Counted from the first letter of the stretch, positions 42,496 to 52,182 are shown. The stretch: DNA of 64,000 nucleotides from Hymenobacter sp. BT18 (GCF_012273015.1 NZ_CP050954.1:3016001-3080000), one strand, 5' to 3'. Numbers and translations: made by a program. The notes: generated from the letters alone by a model not told the origin.

Positions 42496-43395
42496 ATGAG
42501 CCGGATTACGCAGGTTGCCCTTGTTGGGATATTTCTATTGGCTCTGGCGCACGGCGCAGCAGCTCAGGCCCGCCTCTTTGCCCCCGATACCCTTTCCGAT
42601 GGCGGCGTGTTTGGCCTGGCCTTGTCGGCCGATGGGCAGGAAGCTTACTTCACCGATTCCGATAAAACCCGGACCTCGTTGCGGCTGATGCAGGCCAAGC
42701 GGGTAGGGGGGCGGTGGCAGCCGCCCACGCCGGTACCCTTTGCCAGTGCCTACCGGGATATTGACCCCATCTTCTCGCCCGATGGGCGGCGCCTGTACTT
42801 TAACTCGACGCGCCCCTTGGAGGCCGGGGGCAGTGAGCGGCCCAACTTCGACGTGTGGGTAGTAGAGCGCACCGCCGGTGGGGGCTGGTCGGAGCCGGCG
42901 CGCGTGCCCGTTGTTTCCCAGGACTCTACTTCCGAATCGTACGCCTCCGTGGCCCGCAATGGGGCTATGTACTTTACTTCGACGCGAAAAGCAGGCCCGG
43001 GGAAATCGGATATTTACCGCTCGGCCTGGAAAAACGGAGCGTATCAGCCCGCCGAGGTCTGGCCGCTTAATACCCCCAGCTCCGACGGCAACCCCTACAT
43101 TTCCGCCAACGACCAAGTGCTGTGGTTTCTCTCGGACCGGCCCGGCGGATTCGGCGCTACCGATTTGTACGTGAGCTACCGCCGGGGAAAAACCTGGAGC
43201 CCGCCGCATAACCTGGGCCCCGCCGTAAATACCGACGCTTCCGAGTTTTGCCCCTTGCTGTCGGCCGATGGCCGGACGCTGTATTTCTCCCGCACCGTGC
43301 GGGAAGGCACCGTCATAACCCGCGAAGATTTGTATTCGATTCCCGTCGCCGAGCTTCAGCTGCCCCGGGAAATTCTGCGGCGGCTGAAGCCCTAA
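42496..43395 (+). CDS. Exported PD40/TolB-like beta-propeller protein
   Basis: The 299-residue product has a signal peptide (MSRITQVALVGIFLLALAHG, AAAQ) and several PD40-type propeller blades: LALSADGQEAYFTDSDK, DPIFSPDGRRLYFNSTRP, ASVARNGAMYFTSTRKAGPG, NPYISANDQVLWFLSDRPGG and CPLLSADGRTLYFSR. This pattern (xxSxDGxxLYFxSxR) is the one seen in OmpA-associated propellers of Bacteroidota. No catalytic residues are evident; it is probably periplasmic and structural or a sensor. The next gene starts 35 bases downstream on the same strand. Confidence 0.85.
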   Translation: MSRITQVALVGIFLLALAHGAAAQARLFAPDTLSDGGVFGLALSADGQEAYFTDSDKTRTSLRLMQAKRVGGRWQPPTPVPFASAYRDIDPIFSPDGRRLYFNSTRPLEAGGSERPNFDVWVVERTAGGGWSEPARVPVVSQDSTSESYASVARNGAMYFTSTRKAGPGKSDIYRSAWKNGAYQPAEVWPLNTPSSDGNPYISANDQVLWFLSDRPGGFGATDLYVSYRRGKTWSPPHNLGPAVNTDASEFCPLLSADGRTLYFSRTVREGTVITREDLYSIPVAELQLPREILRRLKP

Positions 43396-43430
43396 GCAGG
43401 CGCAGAAGCCGTGGTCTGCTATTTTGCGGC

Positions 43431-44144
43431 ATGGCACCCTTCTCCCGCATCCGCTCCCGCCTGCACCCGTGGGCCGTGCTCACTGTATTGCTGCTTGGTA
43501 GCTTGCGTGGCTTCGGCCAAACGGCGGCCGCCTTTATTACCAACCCCGCGCAATGGGCGGCCGAGGTGCGCGCCTTCGCCCGGCAGGACAGCCTTACGCC
43601 GCTGCCCAAGCGGCCCGTTCTGTTCTATGGCAGTTCCTCGGTGCGTAAATGGACCACGCTGCAGCAGGATTTCCCCGGCCTGCCCGTGCTCAACCGCGGC
43701 TTCGGCGGTTCCCGCTTTCCTGATGCCCTGTACTTTTTTGATGAGCTGGTGCTGGGCTACCGGCCCCGGCAGGTAGTGCTCTACGAGGGCGACAACGACC
43801 TGGGGGCCGGAGCCACCCCGCAGCAGGTGTATGCTTCCTTTCGGGAGTTTGAGAAGCGCATGCGCCAGCATCAGCCTCTGCGCCGGGTGCCGCTGGTGTT
43901 TCTGGCCATTAAACCCAGCCCGGTACGCTGGGCGCTCTATCCCAAAGTGCAGGAAGCCAACCAGCTCATCCGTCAGTATATCGAAGCGCACCCTAAGTAC
44001 CTGCGGTTCGTGGATACAGCCACTCCCTTGCTGGGTCCCAACGGTCGGCCCCGCCCGGCATTCTACGAGTCTGACAGCCTCCATCTGACGCCCGCCGGGT
44101 ACGCTGCTTGGACTCAGGTGGTAGGGAAGGCGCTGAAGAAGTAG
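43431..44144 (+). CDS. Exported SGNH/GDSL-type hydrolase
   Basis: A 237-residue esterase-type enzyme with a signal peptide (MAPFSRIRSRLHPWAVLTVL, LLGSLRGFGQ). SGNH blocks are present: block I with the nucleophile FYGSSSVRKW, block II GFGGSRFPDA, block III EGDNDLGAG with Asn, and block V DSLHLTPAGY with Asp and His. The frame is open from 43248 but overlaps the previous gene; the ATG at 43431 yields the signal peptide. It probably deacylates a sugar or polymer in the periplasm. It forms a likely operon with the propeller gene. Confidence 0.9.
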   Translation: MAPFSRIRSRLHPWAVLTVLLLGSLRGFGQTAAAFITNPAQWAAEVRAFARQDSLTPLPKRPVLFYGSSSVRKWTTLQQDFPGLPVLNRGFGGSRFPDALYFFDELVLGYRPRQVVLYEGDNDLGAGATPQQVYASFREFEKRMRQHQPLRRVPLVFLAIKPSPVRWALYPKVQEANQLIRQYIEAHPKYLRFVDTATPLLGPNGRPRPAFYESDSLHLTPAGYAAWTQVVGKALKK

Positions 44145-44298
44145 GAAATCAATAACCTTTTGCCAAAAATCTCTTTGGTTGATATGTGTAACACAAAGGC
44201 ATATTGACCATTGTATGGTAAAGCTTGATTTCTATTAAAATACTACGTTAGAATATTGTATTCAACGTACAGTGAACTTATCCATTCTTATTATTTCA

Positions 44299-44862
44299 TC
44301 AATTGATAGAGACCAAAATGTTGCTTGAATTGATTTTTTTATCTCTTGGTTGAGTTATGTAAGGGTTTTGGAACTCTATATCAAGTACTATGTCCCAGCT
44401 CTTTATTATATCATGTTGAATGTTTTTAGGTAGTTCTTCAAGCCTCGTATTGTCTAAGTTCCTCTTAACAAGTAAATCCTCAAAATCTTCAACATCTTTT
44501 TCTGAGCTCCCAATATAACTTGCGAGAGATAGTGGATAATGCCAAAGTTCGAAATCTGAAAGTAAGACATCTTCGTCATTCTTGATGATTTCCATTCTAA
44601 CCCCCTGTTCTCCTTTATGCAAATGCCCATTAAAACGTAAGTCGGGCTTAGGCTTTTTAGCATTGTCCCACTGATACCATGCCCATATCGGATAACAACC
44701 GGAAAATGGGCGTTTGCCAACTCTATCATCCATTTTCTCCATTAGCCAATGATATCCATATAAAAATCCTTCATCTTCTATAAACTCTCTTCTGCCATAG
44801 ATTATCTTATTTGTTAATAAGCTTTCATAAAACTTAAGATTCTGTACGGTCCAAAGCGTCAT
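44299..44862 (-). CDS. DUF3841-like protein in an AT-rich stretch
   Basis: A 187-residue soluble protein with the DUF3841 look: MTLWTVQNLKFYESLLTNKI at the start, YGYHWLMEKMDDRVGKRPFS then CYPIWAWYQW, and DVLLSDFELWHYPLSL. The domain has no known function. Base composition is clearly AT-rich (44150-44990) compared with the GC-rich genes on both sides, and codons such as ATA, TTA and AGA are frequent, so it was probably acquired by transfer. No mobile-element gene is next to it. Confidence 0.8.
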   Translation of the reverse strand: MTLWTVQNLKFYESLLTNKIIYGRREFIEDEGFLYGYHWLMEKMDDRVGKRPFSGCYPIWAWYQWDNAKKPKPDLRFNGHLHKGEQGVRMEIIKNDEDVLLSDFELWHYPLSLASYIGSSEKDVEDFEDLLVKRNLDNTRLEELPKNIQHDIIKSWDIVLDIEFQNPYITQPRDKKINSSNILVSIN

Positions 44863-44990
44863 ACTTATTTAATAAAAAATTAAAAAACGAATTTAATATT
44901 GTACGTAGCTGTTTATGTGTTGCTGATGTGTGACAGGTAAATCGATGTAAAAGGGTAGTAGGAGCCAAGATACGCGCCGAGCTTACCTTA

Positions 44991-45452
44991 CTACATTTTC
45001 GAACAAACGTTATTTGCGTGCCGGACGCTTAGCTTCCACTTGCCATCCTGCAGCAGCCAGATATTGGTATAGCGGCGCCGGAGCTTTTGGCCGGCGTTGG
45101 GTGCGCCTTTGGCCGGTACTACTACTTCGCCTCCCATAACAACAACCATATCCTTGAAGAAAAGGAAGCTTTCGGGAGTGCGCTCGAAGGCGGAGTAGCG
45201 GATAACGCCCTGCTTGATTAAGCCCAATAGCTCCTTCTTCTCTTTTACTATGCGGTTGGTGGGGTGGTTGACGGTCACGTCGTCGTTCATCAGGCTATCC
45301 AGGGCGGCCGCGTCGCTGCGGAATATGGCTTGGGCGTGGGCCAGGTCCAGCCGCCGGATTTTTTCCAGGAGAGCAGGATCGGCCGAAGTGGGTTGGGCCA
45401 GTGCGGAGCCGGCCACCAGCAGTACCGGCACCAGTAGGAGGAGACGTTTCAT
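44991..45452 (-). CDS. Exported SnoaL/DUF4440-like (NTF2 fold) protein
   Basis: The 153-residue product has a signal peptide (MKRLLLLVPVLLVAGSALA, then Gln20) and an NTF2-like fold of the DUF4440 type: RRLDLAHAQAIFRSDAAALD, SLMNDDVTVNHPTNRIVKEK, and the C-terminal YTNIWLLQDGKWKLSVRHA. Such small domains bind a hydrophobic ligand or catalyse diverse reactions; no specific function can be given. The ATG at 45452 is preferred over the GTG at 45479. It is the last GC-rich gene before the AT-rich DUF3841 region. Confidence 0.82.
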   Translation of the reverse strand: MKRLLLLVPVLLVAGSALAQPTSADPALLEKIRRLDLAHAQAIFRSDAAALDSLMNDDVTVNHPTNRIVKEKKELLGLIKQGVIRYSAFERTPESFLFFKDMVVVMGGEVVVPAKGAPNAGQKLRRRYTNIWLLQDGKWKLSVRHANNVCSKM

Positions 45453-45649
45453 AATGTGGCTATGTAGTTCGTTTACCAAGGCCGCTCGGCTTGAGTGCAG
45501 AAGGTAAGTAAATTACAAAAGTCACAGCGTGGCATCAACCAAAGCACAGAGCTTCCTGCTCCGCTGGGCGGTTGCCACCTGCGCCTGAGCGCCGACTGGT
45601 GCCGCTATTGGCGGTTTGCTAAGTAGTTGTTCCGGCTATGCACCATGCC

Positions 45650-46212
45650 TCATACCCTAAGCGCACCCCGGAAGCCCCGGGCGGCATAGTAGGAAGCAGC
45701 GCCATTATGATACACGAACACCTGGCCGTACCGGTAATCAGCGAAAAGGCACCGCCAAGCTGCCGGATTTCCGCCGGCGTTTTTAGCCAGCTGGATGTTT
45801 TTGCGTCAAACGTCCCGAGCTGTTGCAGCTGCCGGTATTGCTCCTCTGTGAGCAACTCGACGCCCATAGCGGCAGCCATGTCCACCGCGTTGTTGGCTGG
45901 CTTTGCCTCGCGCCTGGAGTCCTGGCCTGGCCGGTCATAGCAGAAGCTTCTGCGGCCTTGGGGGCTTTCCGGCGCGCAATCGTAGAAAAGATACTCGTCC
46001 GTGCTGGCATCATACCCCACAACGTCCGGTTCGCCCCCGGTTCTTTCCATCTCCTGGAGCGACCAGAGCTTTTCACCCGCTGCTTCCAGCTTTTCCTGAA
46101 CGTTGCTCCAAGCTAGGGCCGGATGGCGCGCCATGTTCTTTTCGAAACGCGCCTGTAGCAGGCTAAGCAACTCCTGGCGTTGCTCTGACGGCAACTCCTG
46201 TCTGTTTTTCAT
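45650..46212 (-). pseudogene. DUF4256 family gene with a single-base frameshift
   Basis: The first 155 codons encode a DUF4256 protein: LLSLLQARFEKNMARHPALA, CAPESPQGRRSFCYDRPGQD, VELLTEEQYRQLQQLGTFDA and KTSSWLKTPAEIRQLGG. At the TTTT run (complement of 45744-45747) the frame changes. The next-but-one frame continues the family exactly (ADYRYGQVFVYHNGAASYYA, ARGFRGALRV) and ends at 45650, so one base is missing at the run. Read literally, the gene ends in unrelated residues at 45619. It is either a real broken gene, a slippage-dependent gene or a sequencing error. The function of the family is unknown. Confidence 0.8.
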
Positions 46213-46357
46213 GACGTGGGGATTCTATAGACCGGGCTAGCAGACTCAATCGTAAACATGCGGGCGGTAGAACGGCTGGGGTGTTTTCGTGTAAGCCGCG
46301 AGCCGGGCCTAGCAGCACGAGTCTTGGAGCCTTGTTGTAAAGGACCTTCTCTGGAGC

Positions 46358-46448
46358 TTCATGCTGAGCTTGTCGAAGCATCGCTGCCGTTCCGCCTGAA
46401 TACCATGTCAACGAAGCGGGAGAAATGCTTCGACAAGCTCAGTATGAC
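46358..46448. repeat. REP-like palindrome, degenerate second copy
   Basis: Arms CATGCTGAGCTTGTCGAAGC (46360-46379) and the opposing copy ending GACAAGCTCAGTATG (46425-46446) match at 21 of 22 core bases. The loop is longer and less symmetric than in the copy at 40637-40725. Confidence 0.75.
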
Positions 46449-46504
46449 TTAAAAACAAAATCCTAAACACAGTCTTCCTGCGTCAGGCCCTCACCAATTA
46501 AAAG

Positions 46505-46735
46505 TTATCTACCGCCAATTTGATGACTTGTTATGTGAGTGCTGGTGCTTGTTTTGTAAACATATTTGGCCTGGCCGTTAAATGTTTCTCTGGGATATTT
46601 TGAATACAATATTTCATTTGCTCTACTTTTAATTAGCTCATATCTCTCATCATCACTCAAGTAATCATTTTTAAGTGTGTGAATTATTGAAATGTATTTA
46701 CCGTTATTATTTACCGTTTTATCAAATATTTTCAC
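46505..46735 (-). pseudogene. AT-rich 5'-truncated hypothetical gene remnant
   Basis: The reading frame runs open from a stop at about 46852 to 46505 (about 115 codons) with no ATG or GTG until codon 46735, where a 76-residue form starts with GTG (MKIFDKTVNNNGKYISIIHT). The upstream part (KPDFSANKYIESSYNESESK) reads as continuous protein, so the original start is probably lost. The whole stretch is AT-rich and unlike its neighbours, as is the DUF3841 gene 2 kb away. I do not recognise the family. It ends against the RDD gene. Confidence 0.45.
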
Positions 46736-46852
46736 GCTTGCTGATACATTATCGCCGAGGCTATCGGTAAGAATGTTTTCCAGGAGCTTGCTTTCAGACT
46801 CATTATAGCTGCTCTCGATATACTTATTAGCTGAGAAATCTGGCTTCAGAAG

Positions 46853-47383
46853 TTAAATAGGGAGGGAAATTAGCAGCATCAACCCATAGGCTACGACAAT
46901 AGGCGGTAGCGCTTTGGTCAAATCAAAATTTGGCCCGCTGGTCTTGCTAGAAGTAAAAGGTACAATTCGGGTGCCTGCCAGCAGGTCGCCGAGCCGCCTG
47001 CCTGGGTTGATAAGCGTCATTAGTACTTCTAGCGGCCATATCACGCAAAATACATTTCGCAGTAAGCACTTCATGGGTGAGGCAACCAGCCCCGTATTAT
47101 TGTCAACTACTTGTACCTTGGTAATCCTTTTGCCAATACTTTGCCCGTTAATAATGTCTTTGCAGAAATATAAGGCAAAACCCAAAAGCGCAACATACAA
47201 AAAGGGGCCACCGAAATCCATTTCGTTCTGCTCATGCGAAATGGTAAATGCTTCCGAAAAAATGCTGATCATCATGGGTATAGCAAAAAGCATAGCTACC
47301 ATGGTCATGATGAAGTGGTCAAGTATCATGGAGGTAAGCCTCGCTCCGACTTCTACCGTATCTACCGTATTCTGCCTGGTCAT
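46853..47383 (-). CDS. RDD-family membrane protein
   Basis: The 176-residue product has a soluble N-terminal segment (MTRQNTVDTVEVGARLTSMI) containing the conserved RLxSMILD pattern with Arg and Asp residues of the RDD motif, and three to four hydrophobic stretches (HFIMTMVAMLFAIPMMISIF, FLYVALLGFALYFCKDIING, CLLRNVFCVIWPLEVLMTLI, VVAYGLMLLISLPI). RDD proteins are suspected transporters of ions or small molecules. The open frame continues to 49288, but that part is antisense to uvrA and is not coding; the ATG at 47383 is clear. It is divergent from uvrA. Confidence 0.85.
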   Translation of the reverse strand: MTRQNTVDTVEVGARLTSMILDHFIMTMVAMLFAIPMMISIFSEAFTISHEQNEMDFGGPFLYVALLGFALYFCKDIINGQSIGKRITKVQVVDNNTGLVASPMKCLLRNVFCVIWPLEVLMTLINPGRRLGDLLAGTRIVPFTSSKTSGPNFDLTKALPPIVVAYGLMLLISLPI

Positions 47384-47500
47384 ATGGGGGCGTTGAGGAT
47401 ATATATTTTGCAGAAAGGTAGCTACATCAGCCGGCTGGTCGCTACGGGCAATAGATTTTTCAGGCGCACCGCTGCGCAACCAACCCAGCTGCCCCCGCCG

Positions 47501-47508
47501 TACCTTCG
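47501..47508 (+). promoter_or_regulatory. Near-consensus -7 element of uvrA
   Basis: TACCTTCG differs by one base from TAnnTTTG and lies 59 bases before the preferred ATG at 47567. No matching -33 word is clear. Confidence 0.4.
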
Positions 47509-47566
47509 CCTGACTTAAGCCGTGCTTGGGGAAACCAAACCCCCGGGCGCAGTTGTTTACCGACCT

Positions 47567-50401
47567 ATGGCCTCCACTACCGATCTGCAAGTAGCCGCCC
47601 CCGCGGCCGACCCCATCGACCAGCTCGACCCGCGCGAGTTTATCCTGATCAAAAACGCCCGGGTGCATAACCTGAAGAATCTGAGCGTGGCCCTGCCGCG
47701 CAACAAGTTCATCGTCGTCACGGGCCTCTCGGGCTCGGGCAAGTCGTCGTTGGCGTTTGATACGCTTTACGCCGAGGGCCAGCGCATGTACGTGGAAAGC
47801 CTGAGCTCCTACGCCCGTCAGTTCCTGGGCCGCATGGACAAGCCCGACGTGGACTACATCCGGGGCATTTCGCCGGCCATTGCCATCGAGCAGAAGGTCA
47901 GCATCAAGAACAACCGCTCCACCGTGGGCACCAGCACCGAAATCTACGACTACCTCAAGCTGCTGTTTGCACGCGTAGGCCGCACCTACTCGCCCGTGAG
48001 CGGGGAGCAGGTGAAAAAGGATAACGTGGCCGACGTGGTGGACTACCTCATGCAGCTGCCGGAGGGCACCCGCGTGACGCTGCTCTCCCCATTGCTGCCC
48101 TCCGAAGATGGCCGCCCAATGAGCAAGGAGCTGGATTTGCTGCTTCAGAAAGGCTACAGCCGCGTGGTGGTGAACGGCGAAACGGCCTTTATTGAAGAGC
48201 TGATTGCCGAAGGCCAGCCCGAAGTGCAGGGCGACGTGTTCATCATGATTGACCGCACCGCCATCCAGCCGGGCGATGAAGACCTGATGTTCCGCCTCGC
48301 CGACTCGGTGCAGACCGCCTTCTTCGAGGGCCACGGCACCTGCATCGTGAAGATGGACGAGGAAACCCGCACTTTCTCCGACCGGTTTGAGCTGGACGGG
48401 CTGGTGTTTGAGGAGCCGAGCGTCAACTTCTTCTCCTTCAACAACCCTTACGGCGCCTGCCAGACCTGTGAAGGGTTCGGCTCGGTGCTGGGTATTGACG
48501 AGGACCTCGTTATTCCCGATAAGAGCCTGACAGTGTATGAGGGCGCCATTGCCCCTTGGCGTACCGACAAGCAGAGCGAGTGGCTGAAGCCCCTGCTCAA
48601 AAATGGCATCCGCTTCGATTTCCCCATTCACCGGCCCTACAACGAGTTGAGTGAGGCTGAGCGGAACTTGCTGTGGAAAGGCAACAAGTACTTCGACGGG
48701 CTGGATAAATACTTCAAGTGGGTATCGGAGCAGACGCACAAAATTCAGTACCGCGTGCTGCAAAGCCGCTACCGGGGCCGCACCACCTGCCCCGACTGCC
48801 GCGGTACCCGTCTGCGCAAAGACGCCCAGTACGTGAAAATTCAGGGTCAGAGCATTACCGACCTGGTATTGCTGCCGGTAAGCCGGGCCCTGGAGTTTTT
48901 CCAGAACCTCGACTTGCCCACGCACGAAGCCAAAGTGGCCGAGCGCCTCGTGACGGAAGTCACGAACCGCTTGGAGTACCTGAACCGCGTGGGCCTGGGC
49001 TACCTCACGCTCAACCGCCTCAGCAGCACGCTCTCGGGCGGGGAAAGCCAGCGGATTTCCTTGGCTACGTCTCTGGGTTCGGCGCTGGTGGGCTCCATGT
49101 ACATCCTCGATGAGCCTTCCATTGGCCTGCACCCGAAGGATGCCGAGCAGCTGATTGGGGTGCTGCGCTCCTTGCAGCAGCTCGGCAACACCGTGATTGT
49201 AGTAGAGCACGAGGATAAGATGATGGAGCAGGCCGACCAGATCATCGACATCGGGCCCGAGGCCGGCAGCGGGGGCGGTATCCTGCAATTCCAGGGCACC
49301 TACGCTGAAGTGCTGGCCTCCGATACCTATACAGGGCAGTACCTGAGTGGCCGCATGCAGGTGGCCGTGCCCAAAACGCGCCGCCCCTGGCGCAACGCCC
49401 TGGAGCTAACCGGCGCCCGCGAAAACAACCTCAAAAACGTGTCGGTGAAGTTTCCGCTGAATGTGATGACGGTGGTAACGGGCGTATCCGGCTCCGGTAA
49501 ATCCACGCTCATTCGGCGGATTCTGGCTCCGGCCCTGCTCAAGCAGCTCGGCGGAGGCGCGGGCGAAGCCACCGGCAAGTTCGACCGGCTGCTCGGGGTA
49601 AACGGGCAGGTAACCCACGTGGAGTTCGTGGACCAGAACCCCATCGGCAAGAGCAGCCGCTCCAACCCCGTGACGTACGTGAAGGCCTACGACGCCATCC
49701 GCAGCCTGTTTGCCGATCAGCAGCTAGCCAAGGCCCGGGGCTTCAAACCTTCGCACTTCTCCTTCAACATCGACGGGGGCCGCTGCGAGGTGTGCCAGGG
49801 AGAAGGCCAGGTGAAGATTGAAATGCAGTTCATGGCCGATATCTACCTGACCTGCGAGGCCTGCGAGGGCCGCAAGTTCAAGCAGGATGTGCTGGACGTG
49901 CAGTACAAGGAGAAAAGCATCAACGAGGTGCTCGAAATGACCATTGAGGACAGCATCGAGTTCTTCAAGGATCAGCCCAAGATTGTGGAGCGCCTCAAGC
50001 CGCTGGACGATGTAGGCTTGGGGTATATCCGCCTGGGGCAGTCGGCCAATACGCTGTCGGGCGGGGAGGCCCAGCGCGTGAAGCTGGCGTCGTTCCTGAC
50101 CAAGGGCAACACCCTGCAGAACGATAAAATCCTGTTCATCTTCGATGAGCCCAGCACCGGCCTGCACTTCCACGACATCAACAAGCTGATGACGGCCCTG
50201 AACGCGCTGGTGGAGCAGGGTAACTCCGTGCTCATCATCGAGCACAACATGGACATCATCAAGTGTGCCGACTGGGTGATTGACCTGGGCCCCGAGGGCG
50301 GCATCAACGGCGGCCACCTGCTGTTTGAAGGCACGCCCGAGGAGATGGTGAAGCTCAAAGACACCAACCACACGGCCCGCTTCCTGGCTGATAAGCTGTA
50401 G
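47567..50401 (+). CDS. uvrA: Excinuclease ABC subunit UvrA
   Basis: UvrA is the damage-sensing ATPase of nucleotide excision repair. The 944-residue protein has two ABC ATPase modules: Walker [15 protein letters not shown] near residue 53 with signature [12 protein letters not shown], and [15 protein letters not shown] near 645 with [12 protein letters not shown]. Zinc-finger cysteine pairs are seen ([35 protein letters not shown]). The GTG at 47522 is in frame, but the ATG at 47567 is preferred because the -7-like element lies just upstream of 47522. Length is normal (about 940). It has no UvrB neighbour here. Confidence 0.97.
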   Translation: MASTTDLQVAAPAADPIDQLDPREFILIKNARVHNLKNLSVALPRNKFIVVTGLSGSGKSSLAFDTLYAEGQRMYVESLSSYARQFLGRMDKPDVDYIRGISPAIAIEQKVSIKNNRSTVGTSTEIYDYLKLLFARVGRTYSPVSGEQVKKDNVADVVDYLMQLPEGTRVTLLSPLLPSEDGRPMSKELDLLLQKGYSRVVVNGETAFIEELIAEGQPEVQGDVFIMIDRTAIQPGDEDLMFRLADSVQTAFFEGHGTCIVKMDEETRTFSDRFELDGLVFEEPSVNFFSFNNPYGACQTCEGFGSVLGIDEDLVIPDKSLTVYEGAIAPWRTDKQSEWLKPLLKNGIRFDFPIHRPYNELSEAERNLLWKGNKYFDGLDKYFKWVSEQTHKIQYRVLQSRYRGRTTCPDCRGTRLRKDAQYVKIQGQSITDLVLLPVSRALEFFQNLDLPTHEAKVAERLVTEVTNRLEYLNRVGLGYLTLNRLSSTLSGGESQRISLATSLGSALVGSMYILDEPSIGLHPKDAEQLIGVLRSLQQLGNTVIVVEHEDKMMEQADQIIDIGPEAGSGGGILQFQGTYAEVLASDTYTGQYLSGRMQVAVPKTRRPWRNALELTGARENNLKNVSVKFPLNVMTVVTGVSGSGKSTLIRRILAPALLKQLGGGAGEATGKFDRLLGVNGQVTHVEFVDQNPIGKSSRSNPVTYVKAYDAIRSLFADQQLAKARGFKPSHFSFNIDGGRCEVCQGEGQVKIEMQFMADIYLTCEACEGRKFKQDVLDVQYKEKSINEVLEMTIEDSIEFFKDQPKIVERLKPLDDVGLGYIRLGQSANTLSGGEAQRVKLASFLTKGNTLQNDKILFIFDEPSTGLHFHDINKLMTALNALVEQGNSVLIIEHNMDIIKCADWVIDLGPEGGINGGHLLFEGTPEEMVKLKDTNHTARFLADKL

Positions 50402-50424
50402 TTATTAGGGTACACAGCACAAGC

Positions 50425-50512
50425 AAAACCGTCATTCCGAGTAAAGCAAGGAGTCTGAGGTATCCGTAAGCGGCTGGCCCAGATTCCTCGCTTTACTCGG
50501 AATGACGGTTTT
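50425..50512. repeat. REP-like palindrome, GTCATTCCGAGTAAAGCAAGG type
   Basis: Left arm 50425-50456, right arm 50481-50512, 30 of 32 bases paired. The core GTCATTCCGAGTAAAGC differs from the other palindromes of the window but shares their GTCATnC/TGAG start. It lies between uvrA and the TspO-like gene. Confidence 0.8.
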
Positions 50513-50529
50513 AGCGGCATATTCGCCTC

Positions 50530-51324
50530 ATGAACATGACCTCTTCTACTGCCCCTGGTGCCGCTGCCAATGCTACCCAGCCCGAAAGCCGTTTGTGGCG
50601 CTGGCTGGTGCTGGGCTCCGTGCTCGGCAACCTGTTGTGCAACTACGTGGCGCAGCGCTACCCGTTTAATGGGCAAACCAACGCGGTGGTTTCCGGCAAG
50701 TACTACACCTTGCTCACGCCGGCGGGCTACGCGTTTAGCATCTGGGGGCTGATTTTTCTGGGCATTCTGGTCTACGCCATCTGGCAGCTGCTGCCCGCTC
50801 AGCGGCGCAACCCCTTGCCTGATGCTGTGGCCGAGCCTTTTATTCTGGCCAATGTAGCTACAGCCGCCTGGCTGGTGGCTTTTGCCTACGAGCAGCTGGC
50901 CCTGAGCGTGCTCATCATGTTCGTGATTCTGGCGTCCCTGGCGGTGGCGTATGGCCGTGCCCGGCGTCTGATCCGTAGCGGGCAAGCCGGGTGGGCGAGC
51001 AGCGTGCCCCTGGGGTTATACTTCGGCTGGATTACGGTGGCCACGGTGCTCAACGTGTCGTTGTGGCTGAGCACGGTTTGGCAGCCTTCGGCCAGCACCG
51101 CTACCACGGTGGCCATGTTGCTGCTCAATGTGGTGCTGGTGCTGGGCGTGGTCGTCACGCATCAATTCCGGGAGCTGGCCTACCCGCTCACGCTGGCCTG
51201 GGGCCTGGTTGGCATCGGGCTGGCCCGGAGCGGCAACGCGCCGGGGCTAGCGGGCGTGGCCATCAGTGCCGCCCTCACGCTGGTGGTAGCCGCGGCCTGG
51301 CTGGTGTGGCAGAAACGCCGGTAA
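50530..51324 (+). CDS. Tryptophan-rich sensory protein (TspO)-like membrane protein
   Basis: The 264-residue protein has about eight hydrophobic helices and the TspO/MBR-like signature AFSIWGLIFLGILVYAIWQL near residue 67 followed by LPAQRRNPLPDAVAEPFIL. Conserved tryptophans (AWLVAFAY, YFGWITVATVL, NVSLWLSTVWQ) fit the broad family; it is longer than classical five-helix TspO (about 160 residues), which suggests an extended Bacteroidota variant. TspO proteins bind porphyrins or sterol-like ligands, but the ligand here is unknown. It has no nearby carotenoid or tetrapyrrole genes. Confidence 0.75.
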   Translation: MNMTSSTAPGAAANATQPESRLWRWLVLGSVLGNLLCNYVAQRYPFNGQTNAVVSGKYYTLLTPAGYAFSIWGLIFLGILVYAIWQLLPAQRRNPLPDAVAEPFILANVATAAWLVAFAYEQLALSVLIMFVILASLAVAYGRARRLIRSGQAGWASSVPLGLYFGWITVATVLNVSLWLSTVWQPSASTATTVAMLLLNVVLVLGVVVTHQFRELAYPLTLAWGLVGIGLARSGNAPGLAGVAISAALTLVVAAAWLVWQKRR

Positions 51325-51406
51325 GGCAGGCTAGGGCATTCAACGGCGTAGCGCTTACCTTGCGGCCGCAATTAAGTCTCCTTCAGTATCAAACTCTCCC
51401 TTCGCT

Positions 51407-52171
51407 ATGCGTAAGAACATTGTGGCCGGCAACTGGAAAATGAACACCACGTTGCAGGACGGCCAGGCCCTGATTTCCGAAATTGTCAACATGGTGCAGG
51501 ACGAGGCGACCGGCTCGGCTGTGGAAGTGGTGGTGTGCCCGCCGTTTCCGTTTCTGTCGGCCATCGGCCGTCAGCTGCCCCAGGGTGGCCGCTTCCACTT
51601 AGGCGCGCAGAACTGCCATCAGAAGGAAACCGGCGCGTTTACTGGCGAAGTATCGGCTAAAATGCTGCAGTCGGTAGGAGCGGAGTACGTGATTCTGGGC
51701 CACTCGGAGCGGCGTCAGTATTTTGGGGAGGACGACGAGTTGCTCAGCCAGAAGCTGAAAGCCGCCCTGGCCGCCGGTCTGAAGCCGATTTTCTGCGTGG
51801 GCGAGTCGCTGGAAACCCGCGAGGCCGACGAAACCTTCAACTTCATCAGCAAGCAGCTGAAGGACGGCCTGTTTCACCTCAGCAACGAGGAGTTCGACCA
51901 GGTAGTTATTGCCTATGAGCCCATTTGGGCCATTGGGACCGGCAAAACGGCTACCAGCCAGCAGGCTCAGGAAGTACACGCCTTCATTCGGGAGCAGATT
52001 GCCCGCGCCTACGACGCCGAGGCGGCCTTAAACACGAGCATCCTGTACGGCGGCTCGGCCAACGCCCAGAACGCCCGGGAGCTGTTTTCGCAGCCCGACG
52101 TAGACGGTGGCCTTATCGGCGGCGCTTCCCTCAAGTCCCGCGACTTCACCGAGATTATCAAGTCGTTCTAG
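51407..52171 (+). CDS. tpiA: Triose-phosphate isomerase
   Basis: Glycolytic enzyme converting dihydroxyacetone phosphate and glyceraldehyde 3-phosphate. The 254-residue protein has the N-terminal GNWKMNTT with the catalytic lysine, the histidine motif ILGHSERRQYF, the catalytic glutamate loop AYEPIWAIGTGKTATSQQAQ and the C-terminal phosphate-binding YGGSANAQNARELF and GGLIGGASLKSRDF. Length is typical. ATG at 51407 follows a weak -7-like TACCTTGC. It is next to a hairpin repeat. Confidence 0.97.
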   Translation: MRKNIVAGNWKMNTTLQDGQALISEIVNMVQDEATGSAVEVVVCPPFPFLSAIGRQLPQGGRFHLGAQNCHQKETGAFTGEVSAKMLQSVGAEYVILGHSERRQYFGEDDELLSQKLKAALAAGLKPIFCVGESLETREADETFNFISKQLKDGLFHLSNEEFDQVVIAYEPIWAIGTGKTATSQQAQEVHAFIREQIARAYDAEAALNTSILYGGSANAQNARELFSQPDVDGGLIGGASLKSRDFTEIIKSF

Positions 52172-52182
52172 GGGTAGATCTG

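Noticed and set aside
47384..49288. Upstream extension of the RDD gene through uvrA on the minus strand
   Set aside because: It is antisense to uvrA. The RDD domain begins at the ATG at 47383 and is complete there.
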